Assembly: GCA_016868095.1 (NCBI GenBank)
Contig: VGHV01000166.1
Span: 1-5,764, forward strand
Direction of reading: 5' to 3'
Length of the DNA: 5,764 nucleotides
Origin: Betaproteobacteria bacterium
GTDB lineage: Bacteria; Pseudomonadota; Gammaproteobacteria; Burkholderiales; Burkholderiaceae_E
A program made the position numbers and the translations under genes. The notes under the pieces are model-generated. The model made no database searches. It was given only the letters and a program-made list of their open reading frames with translations, and was not told the origin of the DNA. Within the stretch, counting starts at the first letter, position 1. Every line of letters begins with the position of its first letter. Of the stretch, positions 1-5,188 are shown one piece after another.

Positions 1-241
1 AGTTGCGACCCGCTTCAAGCACGCGGCCCACCGACTCATAGCCAGGAATCAAGGGGTAGCCCATACCGGGGAAATGGGGCATACGACCGGTCCAAAGCAG
101 CTTTTCAGTACCCGTACTGATGCCACTTGCGCCGATTTCGACAAGCAAATCCTGTTCGCCAGGCACCGACAAGCCGACGCGGTCTAAGCGAAGGCATTGA
201 GGCTTTTCCATAACGACGGCTAAGGTTTGCAGGCTAGGCAT
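1..241 (-). CDS. bchC: BchC, bacteriochlorophyllide a dehydrogenase (5' part only)
   Basis: The first 80 codons are present and the rest lies beyond the left edge. BchC is an NAD-dependent, MDR-type dehydrogenase that oxidises the 3-hydroxyethyl group of the bacteriochlorophyllide intermediate to the 3-acetyl group of bacteriochlorophyllide a. The visible N-terminus reads as a typical BchC: TLAVVMEKP near residues 6-14, GISTGTEKLLWTGRMP at about 39-54, then FPGMGYPLIPGYESVGRV at about 56-73, the GroES-like opening of the family. I chose the ATG at 241-239 because the homologous block starts a few residues after it and a GAGG lies 10 nt upstream. In-frame ATGs also occur at 265-263 and 289-287, the first of these also with a GAGG 10 nt upstream; these would add 8 or 16 residues (MAQRGFVI, MAQRGLPS) that I do not recognise from BchC. 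It follows crtF in the same direction across a 221-nt gap, as in the crtEF-bchCXYZ superoperon. Identity is confident; the exact start is not. Confidence 0.93.
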   Translation of the reverse strand, partial: MPSLQTLAVVMEKPQCLRLDRVGLSVPGEQDLLVEIGASGISTGTEKLLWTGRMPHFPGMGYPLIPGYESVGRVLEAGRN

Positions 242-248
242 ACTTGGT

Positions 249-290
249 AAACCTCGCTGCGCCATGATTACAAAGCCTCGCTGCGCCATG
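249..290. repeat. 18-bp direct repeat, 24-nt period, at the bchC start
   Basis: Positions 249-266 and 273-290 match at 17 of 18 bases (core CCTCGCTGCGCCATG, perfect over 15 bases). Read on the minus strand, each copy carries an ATG followed by GCGCAGCGAGG, so each copy supplies a possible start and an SD-like GAGG for the next ATG. The result is three in-frame ATGs at 289, 265 and 241, exactly 24 nt apart. The repeat is seen directly; any effect on translation is inference. Confidence 0.85.
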
Positions 291-381
291 GACTTGTTTA
301 GCACCGACGAAGCAGCTCAGCACCCGGCATTTCCCTGTCAGTACTTGCAGCTTTATGTCTTTCGTTTTTGTCATTTACATA

Positions 382-399
382 TGTCTAATTTGTTTGACA
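382..399. promoter_or_regulatory. PpsR/CrtJ-type operator upstream of bchC
   Basis: TGTCTAATTTGTTTGACA is a perfect TGTC-N10-GACA palindrome and so fits the TGT-N12-ACA site bound by the redox/light-responsive repressor PpsR (CrtJ) of purple bacteria. It lies in the crtF-bchC gap about 140 nt upstream of the preferred bchC start. The bchC promoter is a known CrtJ target in Rhodobacter. A near-match half site (TGT 391-393, ACA 405-407, spacing one base short) overlaps its right side. Binding here is inferred from sequence and context. Confidence 0.72.
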
Positions 400-428
400 C
401 TTATACACCTGATTATTGGCTTCGTCCA
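400..428 (-). promoter_or_regulatory. Candidate sigma70-like promoter for bchC
   Basis: On the minus strand, TGGACG (428-423) and TATAAG (405-400) are separated by 17 nt. They match the -35 consensus at 4 of 6 and the -10 consensus at 5 of 6. Transcription would start near 393, inside the PpsR/CrtJ-type palindrome at 382-399, so a bound repressor would cover the start point. This would leave a leader of about 150 nt before bchC. bchC may also be read from crtE through crtF. The assignment is tentative because short promoter matches occur by chance. Confidence 0.35.
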
Positions 429-462
429 CGACAATCAACCACCACTCGTCGGCGCCGAACGG

Positions 463-1659
463 TTAGACCTCGGCAAGAATCACGCGAACCTGTAATGGCA
501 TGGCCTGTCGCATGAGCCGTATCGTTCTGAATCCTGCATCGTTTAACATCTTCATTAGTTCATCAGGGCGTCGCGACCGACCACTACCCATCGCCCATAA
601 GTACATAGCGAAATAAGCATCAGCAACCGGCATTGCCCCTTTGGTCTGTGCCATCGGCTCAGCTAACAGCAGCTTTGCCCCTGGAGCCATCGCCTGACGG
701 ATCTTGTGAAAGAGCTGCATCACAAATTCATCATCATGGTCGTGAGCAACGCGAACCAAACTCACCAAATCGGCGCCTTGTGGAATGGGATCGCTTAAGA
801 AACTTCCGCCAATACAATCTGCTCGCGCGTCAAGACCCAAACGCTCAAAGCGTTGGGCGGCGCGCTTTGCGACTGCTGGCAGGTCCATTAAGGTGAGCCT
901 TAGCTTGGGATGCCGAGCGCCTACCTCTGAGAGGAATACACCTTCGCCTCCGCCGATATCGAGCAGATGCTTATGTTTTGAAAAGTTATAACAAGCAAGA
1001 ATTTCATCGGCAACCATGGGCTGTGAAGCCGCCATAAGGGCCGAATACTCGCCTACAGCTACATCGTGAAGCTCGCGCGGGGCTTGACTTGTCGCATAGG
1101 CCCAGTACGAGGCCATCGCCCGATCAGACCCGCGACTTCGAAGTAGCGCAACAGGATCTGCCATATCGTGATAAAAGAGCGCATGATGTTGAATCATCGC
1201 CCTCACCCCCGGGCTTGTCAGCACCGAAGCACCGAGCATGCCCAAGCCATAGGTCGTCTCAACACCTGCATGCGCGCTTCGCTGCTCAAGCAAATCAAGG
1301 GCAACAGCCGATTGCAAGAGCCGCTCAAGCGCATCGGTGCGCATGCGCAAACGCGTTGCCATGTCGGCCAGACTGAGCGGCCCTTCACTGAGCATCTCAA
1401 ATAAATCGAGTCGGACAGCAGCGAGCAAGACCTGCGAGTAAATAAAGCCAGCGCAAAGATCAAACAGCCTTACTGCACAGCGCCTGGCAATCGGGCGGGT
1501 GAGCGGAAACGACAAAGCCCATTGCTGGAATCGCCGCTGCAGCAGCATGCTATCGCGCCAGCGCAGAAAACGCGCCTTGACCAGAGCCAGAAGCCCATGC
1601 TCAGCGGCTAGAGCCGGCGGATCCGGATGCGGCTTCAAATGCTCAGGCATGGCACTCAC
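463..1659 (-). CDS. crtF: CrtF, hydroxycarotenoid (demethylspheroidene-type) O-methyltransferase
   Basis: CrtF transfers a methyl group from S-adenosylmethionine to the C-1 hydroxyl made by CrtC, giving the methoxy end of spheroidene or spirilloxanthin. The 398-residue protein has the two-part layout of O-methyltransferase family 2. Residues 65-150 form the N-terminal winged-helix dimerisation part (LFDLCAGFIYSQVLLAAVRL at 65-84). The Rossmann methyltransferase domain follows: SAM motif I DIGGGEG at 234-240, acidic MDLP at 258-261, and the R-V-A-H-D-H-D-D stretch at 303-310 where family catalytic His-Asp residues fall. An N-terminal stretch of about 60 residues (RFQQWALSFPLTRPIARR at 43-60) is what I recall as usual for CrtF. 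The start is a GTG at 1659-1657 with an AAGAAAG-like purine tract 5 nt upstream; an ATG three codons in (1650-1648) is the alternative. It begins 30 nt after the crtE stop, so the two are very likely co-transcribed. It ends with TAA at 465-463. Confidence 0.93.
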   Translation of the reverse strand: MSAMPEHLKPHPDPPALAAEHGLLALVKARFLRWRDSMLLQRRFQQWALSFPLTRPIARRCAVRLFDLCAGFIYSQVLLAAVRLDLFEMLSEGPLSLADMATRLRMRTDALERLLQSAVALDLLEQRSAHAGVETTYGLGMLGASVLTSPGVRAMIQHHALFYHDMADPVALLRSRGSDRAMASYWAYATSQAPRELHDVAVGEYSALMAASQPMVADEILACYNFSKHKHLLDIGGGEGVFLSEVGARHPKLRLTLMDLPAVAKRAAQRFERLGLDARADCIGGSFLSDPIPQGADLVSLVRVAHDHDDEFVMQLFHKIRQAMAPGAKLLLAEPMAQTKGAMPVADAYFAMYLWAMGSGRSRRPDELMKMLNDAGFRTIRLMRQAMPLQVRVILAEV

Positions 1660-1689
1660 GCTTGCTTTCTTCGCTTATGGTTGGTCGAT

Positions 1690-2607
1690 CTATAGCGAAC
1701 GCGAAAGCAGCTCGCGCTGGGCGTCTGACTGCTTGCTGGCTTTTGGCTTACTGAGCATATGACTGGGAATCAGCCGCTGCGACTCAGCACGCAGAAGCGA
1801 CCTTAGTGCTTTTTCGCCACGACATGCCGGAATACTCCCAAGTGCCCGAGCCATTAACTCGTTGAAGCGCTCAAGCGCACCGCTTAAGCCCAAGGTACTT
1901 ACCGCACTGGGCCTGCCGTGGCAAATGTCCTGACCGGTTGGTTTGCCGAGCTCGGCCGCATCGGCAGCCACATCGCGAATATCGTCGGCGACTTGATAGG
2001 CCTCACCAAGCCAGTTGCCCAATGCCTCCCAGTCTTCTGGCAACTGGCCAGCCGAGGCAGCACCGAGCGAAGTCGCAGCCGCAAACAAGGCACCTGTTTT
2101 TGCACGCTGATACTGCCGCAAGTCGACGATTGACTCGCTTTCCCAAGCTTGCCCCGCAACGATGCCAGCTGGCATACCGACTGCTTGCGATAGACCACGC
2201 AGCAAGGGCCTGGCGCGCTCAGGGCGATGATGAATATCAGCGCTCAGTGTTTGATAAGCAAGAACGATAAGCGCATCGCCCGCCAACACGGCTAATCGTT
2301 CGCCAAAGGCTTTGTGCACTGAGGGCTGCCCGCGCCGCATATCGGCATTATCAAAGCAGGGCAAGTCATCATGAACCAGCGAAGCACAATGCATCAATTC
2401 GATGGCTGCAGCCGTGGCATTACTTAAGGGCGGACAGTCATCGCCGCAGGCCATTGCAACCGCCAAACATAAGCGGGGGCGAATTCTTGCACCTCCGGGA
2501 AAGACAGCGTGTTTTAGCGCTGCAGCCAGGCTGCGTGGAGCACCCGGATGATCGACTTCGGCAAGCGCCTCGGCCAGTACCCACTCAATTCGTCTTACGG
2601 TATCCAT
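1690..2607 (-). CDS. crtE: CrtE, geranylgeranyl diphosphate synthase
   Basis: CrtE condenses isopentenyl diphosphate with allylic diphosphates to geranylgeranyl diphosphate, which feeds both phytoene (carotenoids) and the phytyl tail of bacteriochlorophyll. The 305-residue protein is a trans-isoprenyl diphosphate synthase of normal length. Visible motifs are GGARIRP at 38-44, the first Asp-rich motif HDDLPCFD at 79-86 (DDxxxxD, D80/D81/D86) followed by RRGQPSVH at 91-98, GQ at 152-153, KT at 170-171, and the second Asp-rich motif VADDIRD at 206-212. The usual GGKRxRP Lys is Ala (A40); I recall this form from purple-bacterial CrtE but cannot verify it. The ATG is well supported by a GGAGG (2618-2614) with 6-nt spacing. 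It is the first gene of the minus-strand operon crtE-crtF-bchC and shares its control region with crtA. The C-terminal tail, about 285-305, is polar and probably not conserved. Confidence 0.94.
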   Translation of the reverse strand: MDTVRRIEWVLAEALAEVDHPGAPRSLAAALKHAVFPGGARIRPRLCLAVAMACGDDCPPLSNATAAAIELMHCASLVHDDLPCFDNADMRRGQPSVHKAFGERLAVLAGDALIVLAYQTLSADIHHRPERARPLLRGLSQAVGMPAGIVAGQAWESESIVDLRQYQRAKTGALFAAATSLGAASAGQLPEDWEALGNWLGEAYQVADDIRDVAADAAELGKPTGQDICHGRPSAVSTLGLSGALERFNELMARALGSIPACRGEKALRSLLRAESQRLIPSHMLSKPKASKQSDAQRELLSRSL

Positions 2608-2613
2608 GTAAGG

Positions 2614-2618
2614 CCTCC
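2614..2618 (-). promoter_or_regulatory. Ribosome binding site of crtE
   Basis: GGAGG on the minus strand lies 6 nt before the crtE ATG at 2607-2605. It is one of the two clear Shine-Dalgarno sequences in the window, the other being that of crtC, and it settles the crtE start. Confidence 0.8.
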
Positions 2619-2634
2619 AATGGTGGGAATCGCG

Positions 2635-2676
2635 TTGACATGGCTGTACTGAAACACTGACAATGCTTTATGTCAA
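2635..2676. promoter_or_regulatory. Divergent crtE/crtA promoter region with a 7-bp dyad
   Basis: TTGACAT at 2635-2641 and ATGTCAA at 2670-2676 form a perfect 7-bp inverted repeat separated by 28 nt. Each arm contains a consensus -35 hexamer TTGACA, one per strand, facing each other. For crtA, TTGACA (2635-2640), an 18-nt spacer and GACAAT (2659-2664, 4 of 6 to the -10 consensus) would start RNA near 2671. For crtE, the minus-strand TTGACA (2676-2671) would start RNA near 2640, but its -10 is poor (TTCAGT or similar). The two promoters would overlap almost completely. The dyad is seen; promoter function is inference. Confidence 0.5.
2645..2662. promoter_or_regulatory. PpsR/CrtJ-type operator between crtE and crtA
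   Basis: TGTACTGAAACACTGACA fits TGT-N12-ACA, with one full TGACA half and a weaker TGTAC half. It sits centrally between the two facing -35 elements, where a PpsR/CrtJ-like repressor would block crtE and crtA transcription together. Carotenoid promoters are known CrtJ/PpsR targets in Rhodobacter. The second such site in the window lies upstream of bchC. Confidence 0.6.
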
Positions 2677-3575
2677 GTTTTCCTTACGCTAAGCCCTGGA
2701 CAAATGAAGACCCGGCTGTGACAGTCAACGAACAAGCGGCCACCGCTTTGTTGCTGCTCGCTGATATCAAAGCAAGCGAAAGGCTTTGGGGTTATGCTCG
2801 ATTTGTTCTTGGAACACTACCTTTGCGCCACTGCCATGGCCTTCGCTTTGCCAAGCAACTCGGGAGCGGGGAAAACGGAGGCTTTGGACTGAAGCCAAGC
2901 CTGAGCATCCAGGGACTATTCCTTGTCTTTGATGACTGCCCACAAGCCTTTGACTTTTGGCACAACCACCCCTTGGCTAGGCGCTATAGGCAAAGCGCAA
3001 GTGAATGTTTCGGCTTGATCGCAAGCCCCTTGCGAGCGCGTGGAAGTTGGTCGGGACAGAAGCCTTTTGGGCTTGAAATCCAGAGCACCATGAGCCAGAG
3101 CACCAAAGGCCAGACCAAAACGAGCCAGAGCAGACAGCACACCGAGGCAAGGCCAAGCGAACCGATTGCCGCGCTCACTCGCGCATCAATACGGATAAGC
3201 AAAGCGGCAGCATTTTGGTCGAAGGCATTTTGGTCGAAGGCACCTGCTGCGCAAAGCTCGCTTGCAGAGCATCCTGGATGCATGCTCGCCATCGGACTCG
3301 GTGAAGCCCCCTTGCTGAGGCAGGCGACCTTTAGCGTCTGGCAATCGGATGCAGCCATGGATGCTTACGCGCGAACGGGTGCGCATTTAGCCGCGATCAA
3401 AGCCGCAGGCATGGGTCACTTTTTTAGCGAGGATATGTTTGTACGATTTAAACCGCTTGCCTCCTTTGGAAGCTGGCAAGGCAAAACACTGAATCTGGAG
3501 CCTGCTCGACCTGCACAATACACAACCCAGCCACAGACCACAGCCGATCGCAGCGAGCCTGCCACTTCAGCATGA
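2670..3575 (+). CDS. crtA: CrtA, spheroidene monooxygenase (acyclic carotenoid 2-ketolase)
   Basis: CrtA oxidises C-2 of spheroidene-type carotenoids to the keto form (spheroidenone); the Rhodobacter enzyme is reported to be haem-containing. Residues about 24-130 (ERLWGYARFVLG at 37-48, GSWSGQKPF at 125-133) and 167-270 (AALTRASIRI, CMLAIGLGEAPLLRQATFSV at 204-223, MDAYARTGAHLAAIKA at 230-245, FFSEDMFVRFKPLASFGSW at 251-269) match the family throughout. Between these blocks is an unusually long polar linker, about 136-165, rich in Ser, Gln, Thr and Lys. Residues 181-190 are AFWSK repeated twice, from a perfect 15-bp tandem duplication. The C-terminal 30 residues are low complexity. The ATG at 2670 is the only in-frame ATG after a TGA at 2658-2660 but has no clear Shine-Dalgarno; a GTG at 2718 (residue 17) is possible. 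The end overlaps the crtD ATG by 4 nt (ATGA), indicating coupling. The frame is intact, but the repeat and linker leave activity open. Confidence 0.88.
   Translation: MSSFPYAKPWTNEDPAVTVNEQAATALLLLADIKASERLWGYARFVLGTLPLRHCHGLRFAKQLGSGENGGFGLKPSLSIQGLFLVFDDCPQAFDFWHNHPLARRYRQSASECFGLIASPLRARGSWSGQKPFGLEIQSTMSQSTKGQTKTSQSRQHTEARPSEPIAALTRASIRISKAAAFWSKAFWSKAPAAQSSLAEHPGCMLAIGLGEAPLLRQATFSVWQSDAAMDAYARTGAHLAAIKAAGMGHFFSEDMFVRFKPLASFGSWQGKTLNLEPARPAQYTTQPQTTADRSEPATSA
3092..3132. repeat. 11-bp direct repeat in the crtA linker
   Basis: GAGCCAGAGCA occurs at 3092-3102 and again at 3122-3132, 30 nt apart and therefore in the same frame, encoding SQS each time in the polar linker of CrtA. It suggests that the linker grew by local duplication. 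This is a short repeat of low weight by itself. Confidence 0.6.
3210..3239. repeat. Perfect 15-bp tandem repeat inside crtA
   Basis: GCATTTTGGTCGAAG occurs twice back to back (3210-3224 and 3225-3239) and the next bases GCA begin a third, incomplete copy. The unit is in frame and encodes AFWSK, so CrtA carries AFWSKAFWSK at 181-190, where relatives have a single FW-containing segment. It looks like a recent slippage duplication that keeps the frame. Confidence 0.92.
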
Positions 3576-5188
3576 GCGGCGTATCCTCGGCTAGCGACTT
3601 ACCTATCCGCATCATTGGCGCAGGCGTGGGCGGGCTGGCAGCAGCCATCAGCTTGGCGTCAAAGGGCTATCCGGTACAAATACTTGAGCAGCATAAATCG
3701 GTGGGTGGCAAGATGCGCGCCTTTGATGTCGACGGCGTCCAAGTCCCATGTGGCCCTACGGTATTCACGATGCGCTGGGTGTTCGACGCACTTTTTGAGG
3801 CTGCAGGCACATCGATTGAACGCGTACTGAGCTTGCAACCGCTATCGATTTTAGCTCGTCATGCCTGGTCCGAGCACGAGCACTTGGACTTGCTTGCCGA
3901 CCCTAAGCAAAGCATTGATGCGATTGCTGCCTTTTCGGGCCCCAAGCAGGCCCGCGCCTTTGAAGGGTTTTGTGTCGAAGCCAAGCTTATTCATGATCGG
4001 CTCATCGACCCATTTATCCGCTCACAGCGACCCGATCTTTGGTCGATGATGCATCGACTTGGCGCCAAAGGTTTAATCGCATTGACCGGGCTTGGGCCCT
4101 TTAGAACATTGTGGTCGCGGCTTGGACATCACTTTCCAGACCCACGTTTGCAACAATTATTTGGACGTTATGCCACTTATTGCGGTACGTCGCCATGGCA
4201 AGCACCTGCAACCCTTGTGCTGATTGCCCATGTGGAAATGCAAGGTGTCTGGGCCCTTCATGGCGGGATGCCCGCCCTCGCACAAGCGCTGGCCCAGTGC
4301 GCACAAGATCTTGGCGTTGACATCCGCTGCCATGCGCCTGTTAAGCGAATCCACACCGCACAGCAACAAGTCAAGTCGATCGAGCTTGCTGACGGCGAAA
4401 TGCTTGCCACGGATCAACTGATCTTTAATGGCGATGTGCGTGCCTTGGGGCGAGCATTACTCGGTGATTCCATGGCCAGACATTTCCAAAAAGCAGATCG
4501 GGCACCGATGAGCTTATCGGCGCTAACCTGGTGCCTTAAAGCGAAAGCGACTGGCTTTGATTTATCGCAACACAATGTCTTTTTTCAATCTGATTATGAA
4601 TCAGAATTTAATGACATTTTCAAACGCCATCGACTGCCGCGGCAACCCACGGTTTATCTTTGTGCGCCCGAACGCACAGCGCCATCTCAAGCGCAGAGCA
4701 AGGATCAGGCAGAACCCATGCTCTTGCTCATCAATGCGCCAGCCTCGTTTGAAGATACAGGTGAATCAGTCGCAGGGTCGGTACAGGAGATAAGCGTATG
4801 TCAACAGCAAATGCTTTACATGTTGGAACAGCGGGGCTTGAAGCTGGCGTTCGAGCCCAAGCAATGTCTGGTCACGACACCGAGGGCCTTTGCGGCCCAC
4901 TTCCCGGGTTCGGGCGGCGCCTTGTATGGTCCGGCAGCCAATGGCTGGATGGCGACCTTTGCGCGAGAACAGGCGCGCAGTCCGATGAAGGGACTGTATC
5001 TGGCAGGTGGATCGGTTCACCCCGGCCCCGGGGTTCCGATGGCGGCGATGTCAGGGGTTTTGGCGGCCGAGGCGCTGACGGCAGACCACGCTTTGACCAG
5101 GCGGTTCCACCCGGTGGCTACCTCTGGTGGTACCTTGATGCGCTCAGCGACGATCAGCGATACGGGATCACACTCATCGCCTTCGTAG
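3572..5188 (+). CDS. crtD: CrtD, 1-hydroxycarotenoid 3,4-desaturase (methoxyneurosporene dehydrogenase)
   Basis: CrtD introduces the C3-C4 double bond into 1-hydroxy or 1-methoxy acyclic carotenoids, acting after CrtC. The 538-residue protein belongs to the CrtI-type FAD-dependent desaturase/isomerase family. The N-terminal dinucleotide-binding fold is IIGAGVGGLAAAISLASKG at 14-32 with E39 at the end of the second strand, followed by VGGKM at 44-48. The middle block YCGTSPWQAPATLVLIAHVE at 203-222, with GVWALHGGMPALAQAL at 225-240, is what I recognise as CrtD rather than CrtI. The C-terminal FAD-contact motif is GLYLAGGSVHPGPGVPMAAM at 474-493. The start ATG overlaps the crtA stop as ATGA, with no strong Shine-Dalgarno, so re-initiation from crtA is likely. 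The last 130 codons are read in a second frame by crtC, and the polar tail after about residue 503 lies over the conserved start of the CrtC core. Confidence 0.94.
   Translation: MSGVSSASDLPIRIIGAGVGGLAAAISLASKGYPVQILEQHKSVGGKMRAFDVDGVQVPCGPTVFTMRWVFDALFEAAGTSIERVLSLQPLSILARHAWSEHEHLDLLADPKQSIDAIAAFSGPKQARAFEGFCVEAKLIHDRLIDPFIRSQRPDLWSMMHRLGAKGLIALTGLGPFRTLWSRLGHHFPDPRLQQLFGRYATYCGTSPWQAPATLVLIAHVEMQGVWALHGGMPALAQALAQCAQDLGVDIRCHAPVKRIHTAQQQVKSIELADGEMLATDQLIFNGDVRALGRALLGDSMARHFQKADRAPMSLSALTWCLKAKATGFDLSQHNVFFQSDYESEFNDIFKRHRLPRQPTVYLCAPERTAPSQAQSKDQAEPMLLLINAPASFEDTGESVAGSVQEISVCQQQMLYMLEQRGLKLAFEPKQCLVTTPRAFAAHFPGSGGALYGPAANGWMATFAREQARSPMKGLYLAGGSVHPGPGVPMAAMSGVLAAEALTADHALTRRFHPVATSGGTLMRSATISDTGSHSSPS
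4785..4790 (+). promoter_or_regulatory. Ribosome binding site of crtC, inside crtD
   Basis: AGGAGA ends 7 nt before an ATG at 4798-4800 that opens the crtC frame. The Shine-Dalgarno lies deep within crtD (around CrtD residue 405) and is the strongest one on the plus strand of this window near a candidate start. It decides the crtC start. Confidence 0.7.

Noticed and set aside
391..407. Second PpsR/CrtJ site (TGT 391-393 with ACA 405-407)
   Set aside because: The spacing is 11 nt and not 12, and it overlaps the perfect palindrome at 382-399.
449..458. TCGGCGCCGA palindrome near the crtF stop as a terminator
   Set aside because: It has no loop and is not followed by a T tract in either direction; it lies mostly in the 5 to 15 nt after the crtF stop, and read-through to bchC is expected.
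264..515. 83-codon plus-strand reading frame over the crtF-bchC gap and the crtF end
   Set aside because: It is antisense to the crtF terminus and runs through the bchC start repeat, operator and promoter region; the protein shows no recognisable family and no good ribosome binding site.
2984..3358. 124-codon minus-strand reading frame inside crtA
   Set aside because: It is opposite a recognisable CrtA coding sequence and its repeats (AFDQN twice) only mirror the 15-bp crtA duplication.
4798..5188. Programmed frameshift joining CrtD to CrtC as a fusion protein
   Set aside because: The shift needed is -1, but I saw no X-XXY-YYZ slippery heptamer in the crtD frame, and a good Shine-Dalgarno plus ATG at 4798 explains crtC translation more simply.
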